This document shows, one piece after another, positions 32,821 to 41,893 of a stretch of DNA of 53,710 nt (within the stretch, counting starts at the first letter, position 1; every line of letters begins with the position of its first letter). The notes beneath the pieces are model-generated. The model did not search any database and was not told the origin of the DNA. It saw only the letters and a program-made list of their open reading frames with translations. The stretch is taken from the NCBI GenBank assembly GCA_001468925.1, contig LDIX01000002.1, positions 5,119 through 58,828 of the forward strand, given 5' to 3'. Made by a program: the position numbers and the translations under genes. This DNA is from a candidate division TM6 bacterium UASB340. GTDB lineage: Bacteria; Babelota; Babeliae; Babelales; UASB340.

Positions 32821-34584
32821 ATGCAAGTATTAAAACGCTCCACATATTGTGGTTTGGTTGATAAAAAATTTTTAGATAAAGAAATTACCTTAGTTGGTTG
32901 GGTTAATAAAAGAAGAGATTTTGGTAATTTAATTTTTATCGATCTACGCGATAATACCGGCATAATGCAGCTTGTGTTTAATCCTGAAAATTCAAAAAAT
33001 TTATTTGAAAAAATAAAAGATATTAAATCCGAATTTGTCTTATCTGTAACCGGCACGGTTGCTAAAAGATCGCCGGAAGCTATAAATACAAAAATATTAA
33101 CAGGCGAATTTGAACTCATAGTCAAAGATTTAACAATTCTTAGTAAATCAAAAACAATACCATTTCAAGTCGATGACGCTGAAAATGTTGACGAAGAGCT
33201 TAGATTAAAATATAGATACATAGATTTAAGACGTAAAAAAATGTATGATCTCTTAAAACTAAGACATAAAATAACTTTCGCAATTCGAGAATATTTAAAT
33301 TCTCAAAATTTTTTAGAAATAGAAACTCCCATACTTTCAAAAAGTACTCCTGAGGGCGCTCGAGATTTTTTAGTACCGTCTCGCCTACAAGAAAAAAAAT
33401 TTTATGCGCTGCCACAGTCACCTCAAATCTACAAACAACTGCTAATGGCATCCGGAATGGACAGATATTTTCAAATAGCAAGATGTTTTAGAGACGAAGA
33501 TTTAAGAGCGAATCGCCAACCGGAGTTTACACAGATAGATTTGGAGATGTCATTCGTCGAACAAGACGATATAATAAATATTGTCGAAGGAATAATTAAA
33601 AACGTTTTTGAAAAAACTTATAACAACACACTCAAATTTCCTTTCAAAAGATACTCATATGATGAAATTTTTTCCAAATTTGGGTCGGATAAACCCGATA
33701 TGAGATTTGGGCTTGAAATTCACAATCTTACAAAACTATTTGAGTCAACTGAGCTAAAATTTTTAAAGTCTACCATTGAAGGCGGTGGAAAAGTTGGCGG
33801 AATCTTTGTACCAAATCAAGAATTTTCAAGATCTGAGATCAGTAATTTAGAAAATTTTGCTAAAGAAAAACTAAATGCCGGTGGTCTTTTAAGTATAAAA
33901 ATTACAAATGATAAAAATATTGAATCTGCAGTTCAAAAATTTTTGCCATCAAATTTCCTTTTAGAGCTACAAAAATTTATTCCGGAAATACAGAAATGCT
34001 CCGGAACAATTTTTATCGTAGCCGATAAATTTAAACGCGCTTGGGATATTCTTGGAAGATTCAGACTTGAACTTGGAAAAAAATTAAATTTAATAAATAA
34101 AGATGAATTTAATTTTTTATGGGTTACTGATTTTCCAATGTTTGAATGGAGTGAAGAAGAAAAGAAATTTAATGCAATGCATCACCCATTCACATCTCCA
34201 ACCGATAGTTTGGAAACAAATAATTTGGAATCCGTACATGCAAAAGCCTATGATCTTGTTTGCAATGGCGAAGAAGTTGGCGGTGGATCAATTAGAATTC
34301 ACGATTCAGAGCTTCAAGCTAAAATTTTTAAAATTATAGGCATTGATAAAAAAGAAGCTGAAAATAAATTTGGATATTTATTGGAAGCACAACAACTCGG
34401 ATTTCCACCACACGGCGGACTTGCTCTTGGACTGGATAGATTGGTAATGCTTTTGGGAAAAACGGATTCAATAAGAGACGTTATTGCTTTTCCCAAAACG
34501 CAAAGTGGAACATGCCCTATGATGCAAACGCCATCTGAGGTGGATGAAAAACAATTAAAAGAGTTGCATATTAAAATTAAATAA
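32821..34584 (+). CDS. aspS: aspartyl-tRNA synthetase (bacterial type)
   Basis: Class II synthetase charging tRNA-Asp. The 587-residue protein has the N-terminal OB fold (RSTYCGLVDKKFLDKEITLV, then VGWVNKRRDFGNLIFIDLRD), class II motif 2 with FRDEDLRANRQPEFTQIDLE, and motif 3 GLALGLDRLVMLL. The GAD insertion domain, typical of bacterial AspRS, is present around FKRYSYDEIFSKFGSDKPDM and onward. Whether it also charges tRNA-Asn cannot be decided here. The next gene starts on the base after its stop. Confidence 0.96.
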   Translation: MQVLKRSTYCGLVDKKFLDKEITLVGWVNKRRDFGNLIFIDLRDNTGIMQLVFNPENSKNLFEKIKDIKSEFVLSVTGTVAKRSPEAINTKILTGEFELIVKDLTILSKSKTIPFQVDDAENVDEELRLKYRYIDLRRKKMYDLLKLRHKITFAIREYLNSQNFLEIETPILSKSTPEGARDFLVPSRLQEKKFYALPQSPQIYKQLLMASGMDRYFQIARCFRDEDLRANRQPEFTQIDLEMSFVEQDDIINIVEGIIKNVFEKTYNNTLKFPFKRYSYDEIFSKFGSDKPDMRFGLEIHNLTKLFESTELKFLKSTIEGGGKVGGIFVPNQEFSRSEISNLENFAKEKLNAGGLLSIKITNDKNIESAVQKFLPSNFLLELQKFIPEIQKCSGTIFIVADKFKRAWDILGRFRLELGKKLNLINKDEFNFLWVTDFPMFEWSEEEKKFNAMHHPFTSPTDSLETNNLESVHAKAYDLVCNGEEVGGGSIRIHDSELQAKIFKIIGIDKKEAENKFGYLLEAQQLGFPPHGGLALGLDRLVMLLGKTDSIRDVIAFPKTQSGTCPMMQTPSEVDEKQLKELHIKIK

Positions 34585-36333
34585 ATGTTATCAACAAAAA
34601 ACAAAAGTTTTTTAATACTTGCATTAAGTCTAATCAGTTTTTTAATAACAGGTTGGCTTGAATTTTTTCTATTCAAAAGACAGTATCTATCGCACTATGA
34701 TACAAATCGTATTACTTTATTTTTGCTTATAAATTTACATATAATATCTATTTTAATTTTTTTATATTTAATAATAAGACAAAGTATTAAATTATTTGTA
34801 GAAAAAAATAGAAAAATTCCGGGAAGTAATTTTAAAAGAAATTTACTTTTTGCGTTTAGCGTTTTTTCCGTTATCCCATCGGTTCTAGTTTTTTTTATTG
34901 CAGGAAAATTAATTAATGCGAGTATTAATGAAAATTACAGGTTAATTCAAGAACACCAAAACATAGGTATAAAAATTACAAACTACAAAAAATTTAAAGC
35001 TACACGCAATCCAATCTATTGGAGCTATTTGTTTACATTTATACTTTTAACTTTATTAATATTATTTTTATCTTTATGGTGTGCATTTTATCTTGCCAAA
35101 GGTATCAGTAAGCCTATTTTGGGATTGCTAAAAGCAACTGAAAAGATTAAACAAGGCGAATGGAATATTTCATTAAATCAAGACTCAACAAGTGATCTTA
35201 AAAATTTAGAAATAAGTTTCAATCAAATGACAATAGCCCTACAAAAAGCACATAATCAATTGGAACAAAGTAACAAAGAAATGCTTATGATCATAGAAAA
35301 TATGAAAGAAGCTATTTTTTATGTTAATAAAAAAGGACGAATACTAACTTATAATTCAGCATCAAAAGAATTGGTTCAAAAATATCTGGGCATCGATAGA
35401 TTTAAAAATAAAAGAATAAGTTTTTTTGGTAAAAAAGTTTTAGATAAATTTATAGAACTTACAAGAGAACTTATTGAGTCGGAAAAAGCCCAGCTTACAA
35501 GAGAAATTTCTTTTAGCTTTAATTCCGAGCAGAAAGTATTTATTGTACATTTAACAAAATTGCAAAACAATTTTAGCAATACAAAATTAAGTGAACGAGA
35601 TGACGGTCTTTTGGTAATAATTGAAGATTTAAGCGATATTGTAAAAATTAACAAAATAAAAACTTGGCAAGAGGCTGCAAGACAAATCGCGCATGAAATT
35701 AAAAATCCTCTAACCCCAATTCAGCTTGCCACACAACATCTACAAAGAAAATATAAAGACATTTTAGAACATGAAAAAGTTTTTTTTGACAGCACAAACA
35801 CAATTTTAAATCAAGTAAAAATAATAAAAGATTTGGCTTCACATTTTTCGGAATTTGCACAACTGCCATCTAATAATATTGAATCTATTGATGTAAATGA
35901 CATAATCGAAGAAATTGTAACTCTTTACAAAGTAAGCTATCCGGAAATAAATTTTATTTGTGAATTTACAAAACCCATACCTTATATAAAAATCGATAAC
36001 AAAAAGTTTAAACGTGCCATTGTAAACCTGCTTGATAACAGCGTAAGAGTACTTTGTGAAGATGAAAAAGATGTATTATCAGATATTAAATTTATAAAAA
36101 TCAAAACAACAATTAAAACTAATTTAAATAAACTTGAAATTTTAATTTCAGACAATGGTCCGGGAATTTCAAGAGAAGTTAAAACAACACTTTTTATGCC
36201 ATACGTTTCAACCAACCAAAAAAATATGGGGCTGGGACTTGCTATCGTTCATGAAATTATAAATCAATCAGGTGGAAGCATAAAACTTGTAGATGGACAA
36301 GGTGCAACTTTTCAAATATTATTGCCAATATAA
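34585..36333 (+). CDS. NtrY-like sensor histidine kinase without visible partner
   Basis: A 582-residue membrane kinase. Four helices (about 5-30, 43-65, 86-112, 147-171) form the NtrY-type sensor, with a short extracytoplasmic stretch. HAMP follows (about 170-225), then a PAS domain (about 230-345), HisKA with IAHEIKNPLTPIQLA (phosphoacceptor His370) and a HATPase with NLLDNSVR, DNGPGIS and GLGLAIVHEI. No response-regulator gene is next to it, so the partner must be elsewhere. It starts exactly after aspS stops and lies upstream of FKBP and HIT genes, so it is part of an aspS operon. The stimulus cannot be inferred. Confidence 0.92.
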   Translation: MLSTKNKSFLILALSLISFLITGWLEFFLFKRQYLSHYDTNRITLFLLINLHIISILIFLYLIIRQSIKLFVEKNRKIPGSNFKRNLLFAFSVFSVIPSVLVFFIAGKLINASINENYRLIQEHQNIGIKITNYKKFKATRNPIYWSYLFTFILLTLLILFLSLWCAFYLAKGISKPILGLLKATEKIKQGEWNISLNQDSTSDLKNLEISFNQMTIALQKAHNQLEQSNKEMLMIIENMKEAIFYVNKKGRILTYNSASKELVQKYLGIDRFKNKRISFFGKKVLDKFIELTRELIESEKAQLTREISFSFNSEQKVFIVHLTKLQNNFSNTKLSERDDGLLVIIEDLSDIVKINKIKTWQEAARQIAHEIKNPLTPIQLATQHLQRKYKDILEHEKVFFDSTNTILNQVKIIKDLASHFSEFAQLPSNNIESIDVNDIIEEIVTLYKVSYPEINFICEFTKPIPYIKIDNKKFKRAIVNLLDNSVRVLCEDEKDVLSDIKFIKIKTTIKTNLNKLEILISDNGPGISREVKTTLFMPYVSTNQKNMGLGLAIVHEIINQSGGSIKLVDGQGATFQILLPI

Positions 36334-36346
36334 AGAAAGGATTTAT

Positions 36347-36829
36347 ATGAAAAAAAATAGTTTTTTAATTTTAACAATTTCAAGCGGTTTGATACTTTTT
36401 CAAGCCTGCACTAATAATAATAAAATTGAAGCAAATAAAAATATAAATAATAATTTGACTAAAAACGAGGTAAATATGATAACGACAGAATCAGGTTTAA
36501 AATATCAAATTTTAACTCCGGGTAAAATAGAACAAACTCCAATGCGTGGTCAACATGTAACCGTTCATTACACAGGTTGGCTTGATAACAATGGAGAAGT
36601 CGGTAAAAAATTTGATAGTTCTGTAGATAGAAACGAGCCTTTTACATTTGTTCTTGGCGTTGGAATGGTCATAAGAGGCTGGGATGAAGGTGTCGCAAGT
36701 ATGAAACTCGGAGAAAAACGAAGACTTATAATTCCAAGTAATCTTGGATATGGACAACGTGGTGCAGGAAATGTTATTCCAGGAAATGCTACACTTATAT
36801 TTGATGTAGAATTATTAAAAATTGGCTAG
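36347..36829 (+). CDS. FKBP-type peptidyl-prolyl isomerase lipoprotein
   Basis: A 160-residue protein beginning at 36347, where AAAGGA precedes the ATG (an earlier ATG at 36293 lies inside the histidine-kinase gene). The signal peptide ends at Cys21 in LFQAC, a probable lipidation site, so it is a membrane-anchored foldase. A spacer (about 22-52) leads to the FKBP domain with VTVHYTGWL, FDSSVDRNEPFTFVLG, VIRGWDEGVASMKLGEKRRL and LGYGQRGAGNVIPGNATLIF, all typical of the fold. It should catalyse prolyl isomerisation of exported proteins. It is in the aspS operon and the HIT gene follows eight bases later. Confidence 0.93.
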   Translation: MKKNSFLILTISSGLILFQACTNNNKIEANKNINNNLTKNEVNMITTESGLKYQILTPGKIEQTPMRGQHVTVHYTGWLDNNGEVGKKFDSSVDRNEPFTFVLGVGMVIRGWDEGVASMKLGEKRRLIIPSNLGYGQRGAGNVIPGNATLIFDVELLKIG

Positions 36830-36837
36830 GAGTAATT

Positions 36838-37335
36838 ATGAACAAACTCTATGCTCCATGGCGCAGTGATTATGTTACAGGAACAGCTCATAAAGAAAAA
36901 AAAGATAAATTGAAAAATGATTGCGTTTTTTGCGCTGCATTTACAGAAAATAACGATGAAAAAAATTTTATCTTAAAACGATTTAAGCATTGTATTGTAA
37001 TGCTTAATTTATACCCTTACAACGCAGGGCATCTTTTAATTTTGCCAATTGATCACAAAGGCGAATTACACGAACTTTCTACAGAAATTCGCAATGAACT
37101 CATGGAAACTATTAATTTAAGTATTAATGCTTTAACCAAAGTTCTAAAACCACAAGGTTTTAATGTTGGTTTAAATTTGGGAATTGCAGGAGGCGGTGGT
37201 ATTCCCTCGCATCTTCATTTTCATATTTTGCCACGCTGGAATGGTGATACAAATTATCTTGCAACACTTGGGGAAGTAAAAGTTGTATCATCTGATCTTT
37301 TTAAAATTTATAAAGATTTAAAAAACGAATTTTGA
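36838..37335 (+). CDS. HIT-family hydrolase or Ap4A-type nucleotide phosphorylase
   Basis: A 165-residue protein with the HIT triad HLHFHILPRW (about 127-136; HxHxH), and an N-terminal CxxC-like CVFC (about 30-33) with NLYPYNAGHLLILP before it. This layout fits the bacterial group acting on diadenosine polyphosphates (AP-4-A phosphorylase/hydrolase). The exact substrate is not determined by sequence alone. It is the last gene of the aspS operon. An 18-bp perfect hairpin follows and ends the transcript. Confidence 0.88.
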   Translation: MNKLYAPWRSDYVTGTAHKEKKDKLKNDCVFCAAFTENNDEKNFILKRFKHCIVMLNLYPYNAGHLLILPIDHKGELHELSTEIRNELMETINLSINALTKVLKPQGFNVGLNLGIAGGGGIPSHLHFHILPRWNGDTNYLATLGEVKVVSSDLFKIYKDLKNEF

Positions 37336-37337
37336 TC

Positions 37338-37380
37338 TATAAAATGAATAGTGCTTATTAGGAGCACTATTCATTTTATA
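37338..37380. terminator. bidirectional terminator with 18-bp perfect stem
   Basis: TATAAAATGAATAGTGCT (37338-37355) pairs with its perfect complement at 37363-37380 over a seven-base loop. It lies between the HIT gene (stop at 37335) and the convergent coiled-coil gene (stop at 37387). The T-rich ends on both strands make it a terminator for both operons. Confidence 0.9.
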
Positions 37381-37386
37381 GAATTT

Positions 37387-40383
37387 TTATATTTCTTTTG
37401 ATCTAACAGGCAATTTTTCTTTAATATCCTTTTTTGTCATGGCAGCCGCTAACTTTAAAGTACTCATCAACTCTTTTTTCAAATCTTTTCCATTTATACT
37501 ATTTTTGTATTCATATTCTGAATTTCCAATAATATAAAATTGAATATAATTAATCGTACCAATAAATATTTTGTAAACATTATCTAATAATTTATTAACC
37601 AAAGAAGCTGAATCATCATCATTTTCGATTTTTATACCATCAAATTCTGAAATTATTGATTTAATATCATTAACAATCTGATTTTCAATATCACGCAGTT
37701 TATCTTCATACTCACTTTCAGTTCGATTTAAACTATTAATCATCTTTTCTAAATCTTCATTTAATTGAATAATCTGTTTTTCTAATTTTTGAATTTCTTC
37801 ATCTTTCTCTTTATTTTCCTTAAACCAATAATCACGAGCAAAATCAAACTCATCTTGATTTTCACTCAAAACATTATTATTCTGCTTAAGCGTTTCAATT
37901 TGTTTATTTAGAACTTCTTTATCATTTATATATTTCGATACTTCTTCTCTTAGTTGTTTATTTGTTTCACTTAATTTAGAGTTTGTTTCTAGCAACGATT
38001 CATACTCATCTCCAACTTTCTTAATTTCATCTTCTTTGGCATTAAAAGCTCCTATATATTTATCTATATAACCAGACAATTCATCATACAAATATTTTAA
38101 ACTTGCATCTTTTATTTTTTCCAAATTTATAGATTCTTCGTTCTTAGCAAAATCTTTAGTAGTATATTCATTCCAAATTTCAGGATAAACTTTACCAATA
38201 AACTGAATAATTCGAAATTTTAAATTTTCTAACAGATCTTGATATATTTTATCTATGTCGGGATATGGATTGTCTTTAAGATTATACTTAGTAGAATCAT
38301 AAGCGCCAAAATCTTGCGCTAGTTTTTTAATTTCATTAATAATATTTTCAGTTATATCTCTGGATTTTTTAATTTCTTCGAGTTTTTTTTCAATCTCAAT
38401 ATTTTTATTAATAAGATCTTTTTTTTCTATATCTAATTTATTGTATTTCTCTTTTTCTAGCTTTAATTGTTTTTCTAATTTTATCTTTTCGCTTTCCAAT
38501 TCATAATTACTCGAAAAAGCGTCTTGTAAGCGTTTATTTTCAGATACCAAAGAATCATATTGATTTGAAATCGAATAATTGCGACTCTCTAATTCGTTTA
38601 ATTTTTTTTCCAATTTTTTATAATCATCATTCTTTGCGTCTAATTCTTTCTGAAGATCTACTACAATAACCATAGTTTTGTTAATAAACGCTTCTTTTTC
38701 TTTTTCAATTCTCTCAGTTGTTTCGTTTTCTTTCTCTTCTTGTAATTTTTTAATCTCTGCATTTTTATTTTCTATTTCTTCCTTAAGATCACTAATTTCT
38801 TTTGGAGCTTTTGCCAATGATATTGAAAAATCTTGAATTTCTTTTTCATTTTTTTTATATTCTTCTATTTTAGTTTCTAATTCAATATTTTTACGTTTTA
38901 TTTCACTTAAATCTTTTTTTTGTTTTTCACTCTGATTTTTAACAATTTCCAAATCACTAATCGTTTTATTCAAAGCGTCAATAGATGTTTTACACTCAGC
39001 AATTATTAAATCTTTATTTTTTAATTCTTCTTCTAATTTTGTATTTTTTGCTTGAATTTCTATAATATCTGTATCATTTATAAGTTCATAATAATAATCA
39101 CGTTCTTTTATCAAACTAATGTTTTCAGTCTTTAGTTTTTCTAACTGTTCATTCGAATTTCTCAGCTTATCCTCTTCTAATTTTTTCAAAAGTTCATTTT
39201 TTTCAGCAATCAAATTATCAATATCTTTTAAGATATTTTCTTGATATGCCTTGCGTTCTGTTTTTAAATCGTTAATCGTTTTATTCAAATCAATAATTTC
39301 TTTATCTCTTTTATTAATTAAGCTATTTATTTCTTTTACAGTTGCTTCTCGCTCTTGTTCAAATTTTAATTTATCTTCTTCTAATTTTCGCTTCTCTGCA
39401 TCAAGTTTATCATTTTGTTCTTTAAGCTGTTTTATTTCTTCAGCCTGTTCTTGTGCAGTTTCATTTAAATTAGCATTTTCTTCAGTAAGCCTTGCAAACT
39501 CTTCGTCTTCAACAACCTCTTGAACTTCAGGTCGTTGATTAATTCTTTCACGTAATTCTGCTATTTCTTGATTTAAGCGATCAATTTCTTCGTTATCATC
39601 TCCTATCAAAACTTCGGGAGCAACAGTATCAATAGGCTCTCTAATTTCGCCAGCTCTTTTAAGCTCGTCTTTTAACTGCGCTATTTCATAATCTTTAGCT
39701 TCATTTAAAGCATCACGTTCTTTAAGTCCGGTTACCATTTCTTCTGAAAGTTTTGTAAGCCCGGATATTTGTTCATTTAAACTAATTTTTTCTAATTCAT
39801 GCTCTTTTTTTAAATTTTCATTTTCTTGATTAAGTCTTGTTATCGTATCTTGAAGATTTTTTTTATCAAGACCTGATGCACTTTGTAGATTATTATAGAT
39901 TAGCAGTAAATCATCGTATTCTTTTTGCAATTTACTCTTTTCTTCATCACTTTCTACCTGTAATTGTTTTAATTTTTTATTAACATCTTCATTAGAAATG
40001 GCAGCCCCTATATTGGCAAGTAATCCACCTACATTGGCAGCACCAAGTATTTTATTTGCAAGACTAACTTTATTTTCTTTTAAATCTTTATTTTCTTTCT
40101 CAAGTTTTTCAAAAAAAGCTTTTTGGGTACTCAATTCTTTTGTTAAATCTTGAATTATTGTATCTTTGTCTTCAATATTTTTTTCAAGATCAATTAATCT
40201 TGTATCACCATCTTTAATCAATTGATCGCTTAAAAATTTTTCCAGATCACCACTATTAAATTTATTTAATAAATTTTGAGAATATTTATTTAAAAGTTTT
40301 TGTATTTCAGGTTTTAATACGGCACCCAATTTATTAATATTTAATAAAAATACTAATAAAAAAATAATTTTACCTATCTTCAT
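37387..40383 (-). CDS. giant exported coiled-coil protein
   Basis: A 998-residue protein with a signal peptide (about 1-21, IGKIIFLLVFLLNINKLGA). Almost the whole remainder is continuous coiled coil, rich in Lys, Glu, Leu, Asn and Ile, with no globular domain I recognise. The exception is a short Gly/Ala patch (about 112-132, ILGAANVGGLLANIGAAIS), which could be a membrane-active or trimer-breaking segment. The last about 200 residues are less repetitive. As an exported long rod it may act at the cell surface or in the host, or help shape the envelope (inference). It is the last gene of the bioY-mrcA-barrel-coiled-coil operon; 36 bases separate it from the barrel gene. Confidence 0.82.
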   Translation of the reverse strand: MKIGKIIFLLVFLLNINKLGAVLKPEIQKLLNKYSQNLLNKFNSGDLEKFLSDQLIKDGDTRLIDLEKNIEDKDTIIQDLTKELSTQKAFFEKLEKENKDLKENKVSLANKILGAANVGGLLANIGAAISNEDVNKKLKQLQVESDEEKSKLQKEYDDLLLIYNNLQSASGLDKKNLQDTITRLNQENENLKKEHELEKISLNEQISGLTKLSEEMVTGLKERDALNEAKDYEIAQLKDELKRAGEIREPIDTVAPEVLIGDDNEEIDRLNQEIAELRERINQRPEVQEVVEDEEFARLTEENANLNETAQEQAEEIKQLKEQNDKLDAEKRKLEEDKLKFEQEREATVKEINSLINKRDKEIIDLNKTINDLKTERKAYQENILKDIDNLIAEKNELLKKLEEDKLRNSNEQLEKLKTENISLIKERDYYYELINDTDIIEIQAKNTKLEEELKNKDLIIAECKTSIDALNKTISDLEIVKNQSEKQKKDLSEIKRKNIELETKIEEYKKNEKEIQDFSISLAKAPKEISDLKEEIENKNAEIKKLQEEKENETTERIEKEKEAFINKTMVIVVDLQKELDAKNDDYKKLEKKLNELESRNYSISNQYDSLVSENKRLQDAFSSNYELESEKIKLEKQLKLEKEKYNKLDIEKKDLINKNIEIEKKLEEIKKSRDITENIINEIKKLAQDFGAYDSTKYNLKDNPYPDIDKIYQDLLENLKFRIIQFIGKVYPEIWNEYTTKDFAKNEESINLEKIKDASLKYLYDELSGYIDKYIGAFNAKEDEIKKVGDEYESLLETNSKLSETNKQLREEVSKYINDKEVLNKQIETLKQNNNVLSENQDEFDFARDYWFKENKEKDEEIQKLEKQIIQLNEDLEKMINSLNRTESEYEDKLRDIENQIVNDIKSIISEFDGIKIENDDDSASLVNKLLDNVYKIFIGTINYIQFYIIGNSEYEYKNSINGKDLKKELMSTLKLAAAMTKKDIKEKLPVRSKEI

Positions 40384-40419
40384 TACTACCTCTTTTTTTT
40401 AAAAATATTTATTTCTTAT

Positions 40420-41877
40420 TTATATGGAAACCCCACCAAGTAAATAAATTGACCAACCGGATATTGCAGAATTTTTATCAGCCAATTCATAATCAAAACC
40501 TAATGTTGTCCAACATTTATCATTTTTAATTTTTCCCTCAAATCCAAAATTCAAATAAAGCTTATTACTCATAACACTTTCTACCTTTGCCGAATCAAGA
40601 TTTAAATCACTTTGTTTTATTGCCGTAAAAGTATCAACCGGTCTGTTTATTTGGTTATCACTTATTTTTGCATCAGGATAATAATTATCCGGATTAAATC
40701 CTATATTCGTATCAACACCTCTGATTGCATAATTTTCACTAAACAATTCATTTAATTTTAATTTTTCATGATCCCTTCTCCAAAAATTATAACCGACCAT
40801 TACATTTATATTTTTGTATGAATAAACAAAATCCGTAAATAAATTAATTGAAGATCTTGGTGTTACATCGGTTTTCAACGTTGTTATATTTGCAAGCCTA
40901 AAAAAACCAGTCTGATCATTCCCACTAACACTTAAATATCTACTAAGATCTCCGTTATTTGTAAGATCAAATGTTCTTAAATAAGAATTTTTAAATAAAT
41001 ATTGATACTCGGCACCAAGAGTAAATGCAAGTTTTTTATCTTTGGATTTAACAAAATCAACGTTTAAATAACCGCCGCCGCCAAGTCCAAAATGGTTTCC
41101 ATTTCCAACAATCGGCTCAAATAGATATTCAGCTTTAGGTTTATATCCTGTAGGCACTATTCCAAATCCATACAAATCAATAAAAACCAGGTTACTACAT
41201 TTTATTATGCCATCAATTTCTATTTTAATATCCGCAAGCCCTGCTAATTTTTGAACTCCATCTTTCATTTTTGAATAAGATAATAATTTATGATTAAATG
41301 CCTCAGTTGCATTTGCAGAAAAATATTTATCAGCAGTATCAAGTGGCATCTTATCTAAAGTTACGGATTTTTCACATTCACTAAAATTTAAATCGGTTTC
41401 AACTTGGGTAAATGGCATGGATAAAGAAAAAAATACTCTTTTGTTTAAAAAATTTAAATTTTTAAAAACTTGTAAATTTAAACCATAATTCTTTTGTTTT
41501 GGGGAAATTTTTATTTTTGAACTAAAATTTTCTAGAAAATCTTCATCTTCACTTGCAATTGCCAGCCATGTTGAAGATATATCCGGAGTTCCGGATACAT
41601 CCGGGCCTAAAACGCTAAGTTCAAGTTTATTTGAAGGAAAAAAATATTTTGTTAATTTATCAGCATCTTCAGACTCTTTATAAAAAAGAGTACCCAATAT
41701 TTTAAGCCCACCATTATCATAAATTTTATTTACAAAATTTCTTGATATATTTTTTTGCAAAACAATATCTTGTAAAATTGGTCGTGGCATAAAAAATGTT
41801 TTTGCCGGATAAATTTTTAAATTACAAAATAGAATAAAAAAAACAAATAAACCTATTTTAAATTTTACTTTAAGCAT
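40420..41877 (-). CDS. outer-membrane beta-barrel candidate
   Basis: A 485-residue protein with a signal peptide (about 1-25, IGLFVFFILFCNLKIYPA). The C-terminal two thirds show alternating strands with aromatic girdle-type residues (LGGGGYLNVDFVKSKD, FTLGAEYQYLF, NVMVGYNFWRRD, LYLNFGFEGKI) and an end SGWSIYLLGGVSI, compatible with a barrel but ending in Ile not Phe. Two Cys (167, 211 by eye) are in the N-terminal part. No family recognised. It lies 16 bases downstream of mrcA, so it is co-transcribed with a cell-wall synthase and a coiled-coil protein. Confidence 0.68.
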   Translation of the reverse strand: MLKVKFKIGLFVFFILFCNLKIYPAKTFFMPRPILQDIVLQKNISRNFVNKIYDNGGLKILGTLFYKESEDADKLTKYFFPSNKLELSVLGPDVSGTPDISSTWLAIASEDEDFLENFSSKIKISPKQKNYGLNLQVFKNLNFLNKRVFFSLSMPFTQVETDLNFSECEKSVTLDKMPLDTADKYFSANATEAFNHKLLSYSKMKDGVQKLAGLADIKIEIDGIIKCSNLVFIDLYGFGIVPTGYKPKAEYLFEPIVGNGNHFGLGGGGYLNVDFVKSKDKKLAFTLGAEYQYLFKNSYLRTFDLTNNGDLSRYLSVSGNDQTGFFRLANITTLKTDVTPRSSINLFTDFVYSYKNINVMVGYNFWRRDHEKLKLNELFSENYAIRGVDTNIGFNPDNYYPDAKISDNQINRPVDTFTAIKQSDLNLDSAKVESVMSNKLYLNFGFEGKIKNDKCWTTLGFDYELADKNSAISGWSIYLLGGVSI

Positions 41878-41893
41878 ACTCTCTCCAATATTT

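Noticed and set aside
40420-41877. Calling this a known porin family
   Set aside because: Strand pattern and signal peptide support a barrel, but the chain ends in Ile and no family motif is visible, so only a barrel candidate is stated.
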